Source: Choricystis sp. odSpoLacu1 (Eukaryota; Chlorophyta; Trebouxiophyceae). From it: 64,000 nucleotides of DNA. Of the stretch, positions 50,933-62,016 are shown in pieces (within the stretch, counting starts at the first letter, position 1; the number at the start of each line of letters is the position of its first letter). Below the pieces are notes generated by a model that did not search any database, was not told the DNA's origin, and worked only from the letters and a program-made list of their open reading frames with translations. The position numbers were made by a program, and so were the translations under genes. Location: the NCBI GenBank assembly GCA_958009055.1, contig OY253653.1, forward strand, positions 1 through 64,000, read 5' to 3'.

Positions 50933-52426
50933 TCACATCCGCTGGTGCACCGACTTGGCCACCTCGAAAAAGTGGGCCACCGCGTCCTCCGGCGTGCCCA
51001 CCAGCACGCCGTGCCCTGTGTTCATCACGTGGCGCGTCCCCTGCGCCGCGCGCACCGTCTCAATGATCCGCTTCTCAATGGCCTCCCTCGACCCAAACAG
51101 GACGCCCGGGTCCATGTTGCCTTGGACGGCGAATTGGGGGCCGATGCGAGCGATCGCGTCCTTCATGTCGACGCGCTGGTCGACGGAAATAATGTCCGGC
51201 CCCAGCGCCGCCATGCGCTCCATCAGCCCCCCCGACCCTGAGATGTACAGAATGAGGTTAAGGTCGGGGTGGGTGGCTTTGACGCCGTCGATGATGCGCT
51301 TGATGTAGGGGGCGGAGAAAACATCGAAGTCTTGGGGCGACAGTTCAGACGCCCAGGAGTCGAAGATTTGAACGACCTGCGCTCCAGCATCAGCCTGGTA
51401 GCGCACGTAGTCGGTGATGCCGTCGCACAGTTTGTCCAGCAGGGCGTGCAGGACGGCGGGCTGGGAGAAGGCGAGGCGTTTGATGTGTGTGTACTTGTTC
51501 GACATGCCGCCTTCGACGATGTAGGTTGCCAGCGTGAAGGGCGCCCCGACAAAGCCCAGCACAGCTGCCGCGTTGCCGACTTCAGACCGCAGGGCGCGCA
51601 GGGCGGCGCCGACGTAGGGGGTGGCTTCCTCGCCGATCAGGGGCGTGACTTGCGCGACTTGGGCCATGGTGCGAATCGGGTCGTGGATCACAGGGCCTTT
51701 CCCCGCCACAATGTCAAACGGGATGTTCATGCCGGTCAGAGGCGTCAGAATGTCGGAGAACAGGATCACGCCGTCGGGTTTAAACGCGTGCCAGGGTTGG
51801 AGGGACACTTCGACCGCCACATCCACGTTTTCGGAGCGCTCGCGGAACGTGGTGTGCTTTTTGCACAGGTCTTGGTAGACCTGTGGGTTGTGTGTGGGTG
51901 TGGGGTTGGGGGAGGGTGAGTGCTGGGGGAGAAAAGCGACAGGACAAGGCGGATAAGGTCGGACGCGCCCGGCCGACGGCGCGACGCTCGTTTTTCGACG
52001 AGTGCGCTCTTTTTCGCTCTCTGCGGCCCGCACAGCCCCCCACTCCGCCTCTGCCCACCCCCATTGCACGCATTGCAACGCGCAACTCCTCCCACTCTCC
52101 ACCTCACCTTCATGTAGCGCCCCGCCTGCCGCATCATCCACACAGGCGGGCGCTCCACCTTGTCCCCGCGCAGCGCGCGCAGCATCAGGGGGTCGTCCGC
52201 GGACGCGCACACGACGGTGGGCGCGGGGTCGACGGAGACGGCGGAGACACGGGCGGCGCGGCGGGAAGGAGTGGGCTGTGTGGGAGGGAGAGGAGAGGGG
52301 GGGCGTGTGAGCGCTGGTCTTGTTTTTTTGCGGAGTGTGCATTGGTGGCCAGTCTCCCCTCCCACGCACCTTGGCCGCCGCCGCGGAGCGAGCGGACAGC
52401 GCCGACGGGCGGACGGTGGGCGTCAT
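50933..52426 (-). CDS. UROD: Uroporphyrinogen decarboxylase
   Basis: UROD (HemE) converts uroporphyrinogen III to coproporphyrinogen III in the heme/chlorophyll pathway in plastids. Exons 52370-52426, 52108-52275 and 50933-51880 give 390 residues, all phase 0. The transit peptide is [19 protein letters not shown]. The hallmark [15 protein letters not shown] lies at about residue 60. [51 protein letters not shown] and [20 protein letters not shown] all match the family, including the Asp of FSDI and the conserved His near the end. It is intact, with no frame break. The 3' end is convergent with the 49514 gene 238 bp away. Confidence 0.97.
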   Translation of the reverse strand: MTPTVRPSALSARSAAAAKVRGRGDWPPMHTPQKNKTSAHTPPLSSPSHTAHSFPPRRPCLRRLRRPRAHRRVRVRGRPPDAARAARGQGGAPACVDDAAGGALHEGEVESGRSCALQCVQWGWAEAEWGAVRAAESEKERTRRKTSVAPSAGRVRPYPPCPVAFLPQHSPSPNPTPTHNPQVYQDLCKKHTTFRERSENVDVAVEVSLQPWHAFKPDGVILFSDILTPLTGMNIPFDIVAGKGPVIHDPIRTMAQVAQVTPLIGEEATPYVGAALRALRSEVGNAAAVLGFVGAPFTLATYIVEGGMSNKYTHIKRLAFSQPAVLHALLDKLCDGITDYVRYQADAGAQVVQIFDSWASELSPQDFDVFSAPYIKRIIDGVKATHPDLNLILYISGSGGLMERMAALGPDIISVDQRVDMKDAIARIGPQFAVQGNMDPGVLFGSREAIEKRIIETVRAAQGTRHVMNTGHGVLVGTPEDAVAHFFEVAKSVHQRM

Positions 52427-52551
52427 TTTTGGGGAAACGCGGGGGAAGAGGAGAAAAAGGAAGAAGATAGAGTGGTCGGGCGTTGTTTTTTTTTGTTCGC
52501 TTCACACTTCCCAACCCGAGTGAAAAAACACACCTCGTGTGCGGCGCTCTC

Positions 52552-52587
<36 letters not shown>

Positions 52588-52609
52588 CTGCCTTTTCACC
52601 TTCGCATCC

Positions 52610-53416
52610 ATGCAGACTGTCCGCTCGCCGCGCGCCCCGCTGGCTGCGCCTTCGCGCACCTCGCGCCGCACACCTGCCGCCCCAGCGCGCGCCCTGTTTG
52701 GGCTCGGCGGCAAGAAGGATGACAACTCGCGCTTCTCGGACAAAGCGCGGGAGGAGCAGTGGCGGTGAGTGTGTGTGGGAGGGAGGGGAGGGCGAGAGAG
52801 GAGTTAGCGCTTTTTTTTCCAAATCCCTCCAACAGGGATGCGACCCCGCCCGACCTCCGTGCGCCCTCCACTCCTACTTGATCGGCGGATCGTTCGAGCC
52901 GCTCACCTTTTGTTTTCCTTTCCCTTTTCCACACCCCAGCCTCCAACAAGAAATCCTGTCCCGCCGCCGCAGCGGCACCTGGAAGAAGGATGTGGAAGAG
53001 CGTCGGACCAAGGTGTCGCGCTACCTGAGGGACCCGACGTTCAAGAAAGAAGTTGACAAGGAGCGGTCTGCGCGCTTCAAAGCGACGCAAGAAGCGGAGG
53101 CCAAGCAGCGCGAGGAGGAGGCGAAGAAAGGCGTCATCAATGTGCCGTTTTTTACCGTGCCTTTCAACATTCCTGAATACGATGGGTGAGACCCAGAGGA
53201 GGAGGGGAAGAGAGAGAGAGAGAGAGAGAGGGTTTTTGTGTTTTTGCGAAACCGTGTCGTTCAAAACTCACCCCTCCCTCCCACCCCACCACCACCAGAG
53301 GAGAGCGTTTTGACCTCCGTTTGCCGTACGTGGACAACGGCTACGTGGACGAAGACGCTGACCCTGTCAAACAGTTCCGGCAGTTCATCGGGCTGGACAA
53401 AAAGGAGGAGAAATGA
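52610..53416 (+). CDS. Small conserved plastid protein, unknown function
   Basis: Exons 52610-52764, 52940-53185 and 53299-53416 give 172 residues. The first 35 residues form a transit peptide (MQTVRSPRAPLAAPSRTSRR), then FGLGGKKDDNSRFSDKAREEQ. The middle is a charged helix (RRTKVSRYLRDPTFKKEVDK) and the end has VPFFTVPFNIPEYDG|GERFDLRLPYVDNGYVDEDAD split by an intron. The terminal segment looks strongly conserved and Tyr/Asp-rich, similar to small plant plastid proteins I cannot name with confidence. No transmembrane segment. The promoter contains a (CA)n tract at 52549-52584. Confidence 0.75.
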
Positions 53417-53650
53417 AAGAGGTTGGCAACACCACCCACCAACCCAGCCTTCCCCGATTGCCACCCTGGCCGCCGTCGCAAAGAGAGAGAGAGAGACACA
53501 CAGAGAGAGAGCAGAGAGAAAGAGAGAGAGGCGTGGTATTGGTTTGAGAGAGTAAAACAACAAAAAACAAATCAGTCAAAACTTTTCAATTTTGTTTCAG
53601 TGTGAATCCTACACCCTCTAAACAAAACAAACACCTGGCATCCACTCATA

Positions 53651-54619
53651 TCAATCCCCCAACTCCACCGCCCTCCTGAACTCGGCCACCGCGGCGGCCA
53701 CACTGTCCCCGTTGTCTGACGCGGCACTCGCCAACGCGCCCGCTTTCACCACCACGCCCGCCGCGCCAGCGGCCGCAGCCAGGGCAGCATCCTCCAGGCT
53801 GTCCACCCCCACCAGGGCGGCGGTGCCGGGAGCCAGGCCGGACAGGACGCCGCGAGCGATGGAGGCAGCGGCCCCGGGGACGCCACCCAACGCCAGCGCC
53901 AGCGACACGTTGACCGCGACCAACGGGGCGCCTTCATGCGCCGTCGCTTCAGCCGCGTTGACGACTTCTAGGGGGATGTCGAGGCCCATGGCGGCGCCGA
54001 ATGAAGTGAGGGTGGTGGCACCGCGTCCGAGCACGGCTGCCGCAGCCCCCAGCGCACCCGCCGCACCTGCCGCTTTGGCATCGGCCAGCTGCAGCGGGTG
54101 CACAATCCAATCGCGCAGCAGGACGGGCGTGGCGCGCGCCGCCGAGACGGCGGCCAGGAGGCAGGCGTTGGTAGCAGCTTCGTCGGCGGTGGCGGCGTCG
54201 GCATCGAACCCGCCGCCCCCTCCTCCTCCTGCACTGGCTGCCGCCACAGCGGGCGCAGTGACGACGACCGCGTCCACGCCAGCATCTACTAATGCACTGA
54301 CAGATGCTGCCACGGTGCGCGGGTCACGCGCCGCCTCTGCCTCCACGATCAGGACTGGAGCGCCGCGGGTTGATAAAGCGCAATCCATGGCCACTGCCAA
54401 CGCGTACTGAGAGGGCACATCCAGCGCGTCCTGCAGGCGTTGGTCCAGGGCGTCTGGGCCGAGAGCTTCCAGCGTGCGCTGCAGGTGCAGCTGTTTGGCC
54501 CGGATCGCGGCCCCCAGGCGGGAGGGGGGGGGCGTGGGCGCCTCGGCGCGGGCGGGGGATGGTGGGAGGCGGCGAGGGCGAGGGCGCCTGCCGCTGGCGT
54601 TGGCGCGTGGAAGCGCCAT
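53651..54619 (-). CDS. Indole-3-glycerol-phosphate synthase-like TIM barrel
   Basis: Intronless, 322 residues from the ATG at 54619 (a second in-frame ATG at 54718 would add 33 residues). A basic transit-like N-terminus precedes LHLQRTLEALGPDALDQRLQ. Segments such as ARATPVLLRDWIVHPLQLADAKAAGAAGAL, LDIPLEVVNAAEATAH, LVAVNVSLALALGG and ALVGVDSLEDAALAAAAGAAGVVVKAG follow the strand order of the TrpC barrel. The family's SPSKG, NNRDL and ESGI catalytic/phosphate motifs are absent or altered (STRGAPVLIVE, VNVSL, GVDSL). It may be a non-catalytic IGPS-like plastid protein. Divergent from the DUF1818 gene with about 120 bp between starts. Confidence 0.65.
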   Translation of the reverse strand: MALPRANASGRRPRPRRLPPSPARAEAPTPPPSRLGAAIRAKQLHLQRTLEALGPDALDQRLQDALDVPSQYALAVAMDCALSTRGAPVLIVEAEAARDPRTVAASVSALVDAGVDAVVVTAPAVAAASAGGGGGGGFDADAATADEAATNACLLAAVSAARATPVLLRDWIVHPLQLADAKAAGAAGALGAAAAVLGRGATTLTSFGAAMGLDIPLEVVNAAEATAHEGAPLVAVNVSLALALGGVPGAAASIARGVLSGLAPGTAALVGVDSLEDAALAAAAGAAGVVVKAGALASAASDNGDSVAAAVAEFRRAVELGD

Positions 54620-54741
54620 GTCGAGCAGAGAGGAAAAGGAAAAATTGGGTGTGAATCGACTGGGCAGAACCGCAGCCGCAATTCTGGTTGCAGCCCTCCG
54701 CGCACCCCCGCCCGCCATTTTTCCATCCCTCTCCCTCTCTC

Positions 54742-56040
54742 ATGCTCAGCGCTCTGCACTCTCGCGCCGCGGCGCGCCCCTCGTTCGCAGCCCCGGCGGC
54801 GCGCGGCCGTGTGACCGCGCGGCGCCCGGTGGTCGCTCGCGCGACCGGCGACTCGGTGCGTTGGTTTTTTTGCGGCGGTTGGCGGCCGCGGGACGGACGG
54901 AAGTGTGTGGACGTTGTGGTGGCCACTGGCCCAGGCTGCATCGGGGGCGGAGGCGTCGTCCGGCCGCCCCTACACAACCCCCGCGAGGGCGAAGTGCGAG
55001 AGGCACCCTGCGTGCTCTCTGGGCGGTGCGAGCGTGGGCAGGCTGTGGCCTTCCTCACCCCCACTGCGCGCAGGCGATGCGCCCGAGGCGGTCGCGGTCG
55101 GCTGGGTCGGGCGCAATGGGGGAAAGGCAAGGGGAAAACGCGCGCGGGAGAGTTGCGCGCCGCGACCCTTTTCCCAGAGCGGACGAGCGGTGCGCTAGCG
55201 ACCGCTCCCTGGCCGTCGCTTTTTTGGTTTGGTGCTCGTTTGACACAGCTGCACTCACGCCTCCCTTTTCCTTCCTTCGGCCCCCACACACTCTAGGTTG
55301 ACGACGTCCTCGCCGCCGCGGAAGCCCTGCTGGCCGCCGCCGGCGGCTCCGCCTCCACCCCAGCCCCGTCCACCTCCTCCTCCACCCCCCTCCCCGACGG
55401 CGTGGAACTCAGGTGCGACGTCAACGGCTGCTCCATTGTGCCCCTGGATGCAGGGGCGGCCGCACCCTCGGGGCCGCCTGCTTCCCTCATGGCCTCCCTC
55501 TCCTCTGTCGACGAAGATGGCCACCCCACCGGCCCCTCCTCCGCCGCCGCCCCCGCCGACTTTGAGCTGGCAGAGGGGCCCGGGTGGCGCCTGGGCGTGG
55601 ACCGGGCGGCGGCGCCGGGGACGGGAGCGTACTGCGCTGTCGTGGGTGGCGACGGGTGGTCGGCCGCGCTAACCCGCGACGAGTACGACGACCTCACCCG
55701 CCTCCTGGCCAACCTTCGCGAGTCGGTGGCCACCCTGCACGTGTGCGGCGACTGGGATGGGGCAAGCGAGGACGCGGCGCTGGAGATGTCGACGCCGCGC
55801 GTGTGGGTGCAGGGGCGGGCGCCCCTCTCCTACGGCGGCAAAGAAAAAGCCGCCTCCGCCGCCGCCGCGTTCGACCTGCGCTTCATCCTGCTCCAAGCCC
55901 GCGAGTTTGAGGGGCTGTGGCATGCGGCCGCGGTGGCGGGCGTGCTGGCCCACCTGGATGGTGGGGCGGGCGCGCCACCGGCCGACGCGGCGGCGGCCTT
56001 GGCCGCGGCGCGCCGGGGCGGGGTGGCGGCCAACGCCTGA
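54742..56040 (+). CDS. DUF1818-like plastid protein
   Basis: Exons 54742-54855 and 55297-56040 give 285 residues, with a 441-bp intron, long for this window. The N-terminus is a transit peptide (MLSALHSRAAARPSFAAPA). The C-terminal half has GPGWRLGVDRAAAPGTGAYC, VGGDGWSAALTRDEYDDLTR, RLLANLRESVATL and FDLRFILLQAREFEGLW, the conserved blocks of DUF1818 (cyanobacteria and plastids). Function is unknown. The middle (residues 40-150) is Ser/Pro/Ala-rich and not conserved. Confidence 0.75.
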
Positions 56041-56429
56041 GAGATTTTGAGAGAGAGAGGGAGAGAGAGAGAGAGTTGTGTCGAGTTGAGAGTGTGTGTG
56101 TGCGGGAACCATGTCGAGAGAGGGAGAGGCGGAGAGAGGCAGGTGTGAGCGGATTTTTTCATTTTCGCGAACCCCATTTTTTTACTTTCCCTTTTCCCCC
56201 GGCACGCGGCTGGTGCCTCTTTTTTATCCCTTTACCCAGAGATCCACGGTGTGTTGATGAGAGAGAGAGAGAGTTTTGGCGCCCGTTGCGCGCGGCGTTG
56301 TGTGAGAAGAAACCCATTCTTGTTGCGCCAAAAGAAAAAGATGATCTCACTTCTACTCTTCCGCATATTAATCTGATTAAAAGAAAAAACAGGCCTCCCA
56401 GACACACACCACATTCCTCTCTCTCTCTC
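56041..56429. other. Convergent 3' intergenic region
   Basis: 389 bp between the DUF1818 stop and the DPY30-like stop. It is AG-rich at its start (GAGAGAG tracts at 56041-56075 and near 56265-56277), then T-rich and A-rich, with the lowest GC of the window. Probable 3' UTRs and terminators of both genes; no exon seen. Confidence 0.5.
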
Positions 56430-56890
56430 TCAAGCACCCTCCTCCACCTTGGGCGCCGCATTTGCCGCGTCGGCCGCGGCGCGCAGCCGCGTCGCCAACC
56501 ACTCCAGCGGGTCGGACGGCCGCGTGCGCGCCATCTCGGTCAGCACGGGCATGAGGGCGGGCACGACCTCTTTCTCCAGGTAGGCGCGCACAGAGGGCGG
56601 GACGGGTTGCTGGGGGTAGGGAGGGAGGGGTGGTGGAGAGGTGAGAGCGAGTTGTTGCAAGAAAAAACGCGGCGTTTTTTCTTCGCATTCGGTGTTCATG
56701 CGCCGCGTGAAAATCTTGGTAGCACCCACGTCAGCGCCCAGGAGCGGGGCGCTGCGAGCGGGGCGTGGGAAGAGAGGGGCGGCCCACGCATCAATGGGCG
56801 CGCCAAAACAAAAAGCGTCCTGCCTCGCCACCAAACACGCACGTCTTCCGCCATGGGCTCGGCCTTTGTGGTGGTGGTGGCGTCGGCCAT
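56430..56890 (-). CDS. DPY30-like protein
   Basis: Two exons, 56843-56890 (MADATTTTKAEPMAED) and 56430-56609 (QPVPPSVRAYLEKEVVP...), give 75 residues in phase 0. The SVRAYLEKEVVPALMPVLTE and PSDPLEWLATRLR segments are the DPY-30 helix-loop-helix, the dimerisation/docking fold found in COMPASS histone-methyltransferase complexes and in cilia radial-spoke proteins. The length matches the DPY30 core. The intron is 233 bp. Confidence 0.8.
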
Positions 56891-57078
56891 TTGGATGGGG
56901 GGAAGAGGATGGGGAGGACGGCGGTCGGGAGAGAGACGAGAAATCGCTCGAGGTGTGCTTCGTTTCGTTTTCGTTGTTTTCGGTCCGGGTTTTTTGCACA
57001 ACCACCGCGCGTGCGTGCGTGCAAACCTCACACCAGCACCTGAATAAAAACCAGATCATCAAGTAAACACAGTGCTTT

Positions 57079-59123
57079 CTAAGCGGGCTCCACCTGGCTG
57101 CTGTTGGCGGCGGCCCGCACATACCAGGGCGCGAGCCACCACCCGCCCCCGTTTGCACCCGCCGTCTCCACCGTCGTCGTCAGGTTGCCAATTTTGTCCC
57201 AGCATGGCGTCACCCAGTCATCCTCCATAATTCCGCCGGTATCCCAAGATGAGGGTTGAAAACTCCACCACGCCCACGCCGTCACGGGGTGATGACCAGG
57301 CGCGACGACAGCGGGCGCCCTCCCATTGGCCCACGCCGCAAACGCGTGCAGCCAGGCCACGTCGGCTGAGTCATCCAAATGAGACCCAAACTCGGTGACG
57401 ATGACGGGGAAGCGGGCGCCCCACCCCGACTGAGAGCCAAAGGTTTTGTCAAGAGTGCTCCACAGCACAGCGCCACTCGTGTCAGCCGGAGACCACGCGA
57501 TGGAGGGGCCGTACACGTGGGGGCCCAGCGCGGTGACGGCCGCCAGGTCGGGGCGGGCGAGCCAGGCTTCCAGGAAGGGGGCGGCGTCCGAGTATGGGCG
57601 TGCTGCCGCTGCGTGGGCCGCGGCAACCCCCTGATCCGTCATGAACGCCGCCCCCCAAGCCATGGGGGGGGTGTAGACAGACTGGTTGGTGCCTTGGAGA
57701 ATCAACAGGGCGCCCGGGGCGGCGGTGACGACAGCGTCGCCCGCGGATAAGAGGAGTTCAGCCAGCGGGCGCTGCGTGTAGTTGAAGGCGCCCGCGGCCA
57801 GGCGATCCGCGAATGAAGAGGTGGTGGAAAGGGCTTGTTCATCGCCACCCTGTTGCAGCAGGCGTCTGTCTGCCCGCCTGCGGGCGGAGGGCACAGCGGA
57901 CGCGGTCTGCACAGCAGCAGCGGGTGATGCCGCCACCTTGACCCCCAGCCTGCGCACCGCGTCCGCCGCGGACGCGTTGGCCCCGGGAGATGCCAGGGGC
58001 CGCGGCCCAGGCGACGGAGTGCGCGTGCGCAGCGCAGTCACGTTGAGGTGGCCGACCGTCGCGTCATTCCACGCGATGCCGAGGCGGTCAGGCTCATTGA
58101 TCAACTCAAAAAAGACGCACCCTTTCAGCCTGCCCTCCCGCCACGCGGGCAGGGAGGCGACATCGGACGCCAGCCGCCGCCACGCCGCCCCCAGGGCGGT
58201 GGCGTTGGACAACAACGCCGAGTCTTCCGCAGCCTCATCTTCTGGCGTCGCGGGATGATAATCCAGAATCACATAAAACCCGTTGGCCACATAGTACTGT
58301 GCCGCCCACAGCAACCGATCGCGCACGCTGCCATCCGGCAGGTACCAGTTGCAGGCGGGCGCGTGCTTGGGGCGGGGTGGGGGCGGCGCGGGGGGGGAGG
58401 GCAGGCGCCAGCTGTCGTAAGGCAGGCCGTCAAACGGGGGCAGAGGGTTGGACACCGTGTTTTTGACGGCTTGGCGGGTGGCCAGGGTGCAGCCCCTAGC
58501 CAGCGTGAACCGAGGCCGGTCGTCCAGGCTGGCAAACCGAAACGGGATGCGGACGAGGTTGAAGCCTAGGAGCGACTGGCGGTACACCATGGTCGCAAAA
58601 TCACCCGCCAGCGACGAGCGGCGGTGGGGGCCGAGCTCGAAGAACTCCATGCCGTAGTTGAAGCCAGCCCAGTTGATGCCCTGTGGGTTGAGGGAGGGAT
58701 AGGAGTGTGGGTTGGTTAAAAAACGGGTGGCCGGTGAAAAACGGCAGCAAAGTGTCGCCTTGCGCGCCGCGTGCCGTGCCCAAAGACCAACTCCACACAC
58801 TCTCTCTCTTTAACTCACCTGCAGCCGCACCGGCGTCCCGGACGCCGCCTCCACGATGCGCCCCCCCCGAAACGCGAGCGCGGGGGGGGGCGCCCACGCC
58901 AGGGGGGGCGAGGTCAGGCGGGTGGTGGCGTTGTAGCCGGGTGGACGTTCGTTGCGGTAGGCGACGGTGGCTGGGTGTGAGAGGGAGGGGAGGGGCGCGG
59001 GGGTGAGTGGGGTGCGCTTGCATTGGTGGCAGCGCGCGAGCCGATTGCACGTGTTGGCCACTCTCACGCACCTGGCACCGTGGCCGCCGCCGCCAAGGCT
59101 AGCAGGAGCAGTGACGCTCTCAT
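57079..59123 (-). CDS. Secreted GH5-type glycosidase
   Basis: Exons 59072-59123, 58819-58970 and 57079-58680 give 601 residues. MRASLLLLALAAAATVPG is a signal peptide. RGGRIVEAASGTPVRLQ joins GINWAGFNYGMEFFELG, the start of the cellulase-like barrel. The acid/base Glu lies in FFELINEPDRLG and the nucleophile in VIVTEFGSHLDD; HHPVTAWAWWSFQPSSWDTGG closes the barrel. GH5 enzymes cut beta-1,4-glucans or mannans. A low-complexity insertion of about 120 residues follows the acid/base motif, before the GALLILQGTNQSVYTPP strand. Cys residues suit an extracellular enzyme. Confidence 0.85.
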
Positions 59124-59250
59124 CGCGTGGGGAGAGGGCCTGTTTTTGGGGGACGAGCTTCGCAGAAGCCCCGATTGGGGAGTGAGAGAAATCGGTTGCG
59201 GCCACTCTTTAATGCCCCTCTTCTAACGAGCGGCTCTCCTCTTCTCCTTT

Positions 59251-61731
59251 CTACACGCCAAACACCCCTCCCAGCTTCCTGCCCAGCTCAAGCAAAGCTT
59301 CGTCGCTGCCCCGCGGCCCGATCACGCTCAGGCCGACGGGTGCGCCGTCCACGCTGGCCATTACTGGCAGCGTGAGCTGGGGCAGCCGCGCCAGCCCTGC
59401 CACACACGTCAGTTCCAGCACACCCGCCCGCGCAGCCTCCGCCTCTTCCGGCGTGGGCGCGGGTGTAGGCGCGGTGGGCAGAAACAGGGCGCCATCGGTG
59501 GCTAGGAGAGCGTCGAGGCGGTTGGAGAATTCTCTGCGGGTTGCGGCCGCGGCTGATGCTGCCGCCCCCGACACCTCGGTCGCCGCCCACCGCACCCGCT
59601 CCGCAATGTCGGGCTTGAGCACGGGCCGCGCTGCCGCCACCCAGGGCGCAATGGAGGCAGCGATCTCGGAGGCTTGTGCAAACCTAAACGCGTCTCTCGC
59701 GGCTGCCGCGCCCGCCGCGCCAAACGCAGACACCTCGGTCGGGGGCGACAGCAGGGCCTGAATGCCGTCTTTGACGGGGGCGACGGCAGCGTAGAGAGCG
59801 GCCGCCACATCGGGGCGGGCGGCGTCAAACGCGTCGGCGGCCACGAGCCAGCGGGTGAGGGTGATGGGGGCGCCGGCCGTGCGCGCGACACCCGCGGCCG
59901 GCGTGCCGCCCAGCAGAACGCGGCCCAATCTCTCCAACACCTCGCCATCCCGCGCAAACCAGCCCACCGTGTCGAAAGACGGTGCCAACGCGGGGCTCCC
60001 CTCCAACGACAGCCGGCCATGGGTGGGGCGAAACCCCCAGACGCCGCAGTATGACGCGGGCACGCGGACAGAGCCGGCCGTGTCGGAGCCGAGGGCGAAG
60101 GTGACGTCGGCCGCGGCGACGGCGGCGGCCGAGCCGGACGACGACCCCCCCGTCAACCGCCCGGGAGCCGCGGGGTTCACGGGCACACTCTCCCCCGAGT
60201 CCCCGGCCAGCGAGTAAGCCAGTTGGTCCATGACGGTGCGGCCGGTGAGGCGGGCGCCCGCCGCGCGCAGCGCGGCGACAGCGGGCGCGTCGGCGGTCGC
60301 GACGCTCGCGTGTGCCTCCCGCCACTCGCGCACGCCAAACCGGGAGACGTGGCCGGCGACCGGGAACATCTCTTTGACGGCGAACGATGTGCCGGACAGT
60401 GGGCCGGTGGCTGTGGGGAGGGCAGACACGGTCTCGTCCGAAAACGCGCCGACCGACCGACGCGCGTCGGCGGCGGTCGCGGTGGCCCGCATCGGGGGGC
60501 GCCGCGCGGCGAGGGCACGATGTGTCTTGTGTCGCAGGCGCCACGGTCGCAGGCGCGACGGTTCGAGGCGCACCCGCACCACATCCTCCTCCTCCAGCTT
60601 CACAGCGCCGGCCAGCAGGGGATGGATGTGGCCTATAACGCCTTCAACGAGAGCCGATGTAAAGTCCAGGGCGGCAGTCGCGGGCTCACGCCAGGCCAGC
60701 CCCGTGGTTGTCCACCACCCGGTCGCCGCCACGCCGCCGTGCTCCGTCTCAGCGCGCAGCGCGATGGGGGCCAGTGGGCGGCCGGCCAGGGCGGGTGACG
60801 CGGGGTCGTGGTGAGTGGGGGGGGGGGGAGGGGAGCGCGTCCAGTCGCCCGCCGCCGCGTGCAGCGCCCCCGCGCGCGCAGCGATCGCGGCCGCGACCAC
60901 GGCCAGCGTCACAGCCACCCGCCCACCCAGCACGTCCGCCATGAAAGAGGGCAGCAGGACGGAGCCAGGGGCCAGGACGACGTCCAGGGAAGCCACAGAG
61001 CCGACTGAAAGAGTGAGGGTGGCGCCAGCCAGCTCGACCGCGGCCGGCGTCAGCGACAGTTGGCGGGGCAGGGCGGCCATGATGGCGTCCCCCGCGGCGG
61101 CAGCATCCGTGACGGCGGCGACGTCGGCTGCCGCTTCAGCTGGTGTCGCCTCCTCCGCGTCGGCGTGGTCGGGAGCGTCCGCTGCAGAGGGCGCGCGCGC
61201 GGTCGGCTCGACCGAGCGCGCAAGGTTCAAGTGCAGCAGCAGGCGCATGGCCTGTGGCGTCAGCGTTGCCGCGTCCAGCGTCGCCGCGATGGTTGGCTGC
61301 TTCACGTCGACGCGCAGGCGCGTCCAGCCAGGCCAGGCCAGGGACACCCCCTCGGCCGAAAACAGAGTGTCGCCGCCCAGGGACGGCGGCAGGCGCAGGG
61401 AGACCCGACCCAGGGCCAGGGTGCGGGCGGCGGTGAACCAGCCGCCGGGCGGGGGGGCGAGGGAGAGGCAGCCTGTGGGTGGTTAGGGCAAAAAATGAAA
61501 CGTCGGGGTCTTGCGGGTTTTGACATTCGGCGCCCCTCTCCCCCGCACTAACCCTCCAATTTCGCCTCGGACTGGCCACACACAACACACGCACTCCCCC
61601 TCACCCCACCCACTTTCGGACAGCAGCGTCATGGCGGCGGGGAGCGCCGCGTCGCCCGCGACGCGAGGAATTAAAACGCGAGCCACAAACGCGGCCAGCG
61701 TCAGCCCCAGCACGATGATGAGGGGCAACAT
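59251..61731 (-). CDS. AMI1-like amidase fused in frame to a membrane-anchored beta-rich region
   Basis: Exons 61605-61731 and 59251-61472 give one uninterrupted frame of 782 residues. The C-terminal 413 residues (from an internal ATG at 60492) are an amidase closest in pattern to plant AMI1 indole-3-acetamide hydrolase/TOC64: GTSFAVKEMFPVAGHVSRFG, TVMDQLAYSLAG, PGRLTGGSSSGSAAAVA and GSDTAGSVRVPASYCGVWGF, with Lys, cis-Ser and nucleophile Ser present. Its length from 60492 matches stand-alone AMI1. The N-terminal 370 residues have a membrane anchor (MLPLIIVLGLTLAAFVARVL), then alternating hydrophobic strands resembling AsmA/TamB-type lipid-transfer domains (tentative). Either a true fusion or two adjacent genes lacking a visible stop. 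Confidence 0.8.
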
Positions 61732-62016
61732 GGCGGGGGAAGAGGTGCTGTGCTATGCTGTGTGTACGCCGGCGACGGTTGGCGCGAGAGACCTCGCGCC
61801 AAACCCTCGTCGGAGGTGATTTTGGTTGTTTTGTGCTCCCGCCCAGTGCTGCCGCCCTAGAAACGAAAAAAAAAAAAAAACACTCTCGGCGCTGCCTTCC
61901 TCTGCGTGCGCTCCCCCGCGCGCACACGCCGCCCCCGAGGCAGCGGCCTGTCCGGCCCTCCTCCACCAGCCTCCCACCGCCTCTCCTCCGAGGCAGCCGA
62001 GGCGCGCACCTTTCGC

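Noticed and set aside
53213..53230. GA microsatellite as a transcription terminator
   Set aside because: It lies inside an intron of the 52610 gene just after the donor site, so it is part of the purine-rich intron 5' half.
61732..62016. Possible exon between the amidase and the 62017 gene
   Set aside because: Contains an A15 run and no frame with coding bias; most likely a divergent promoter.
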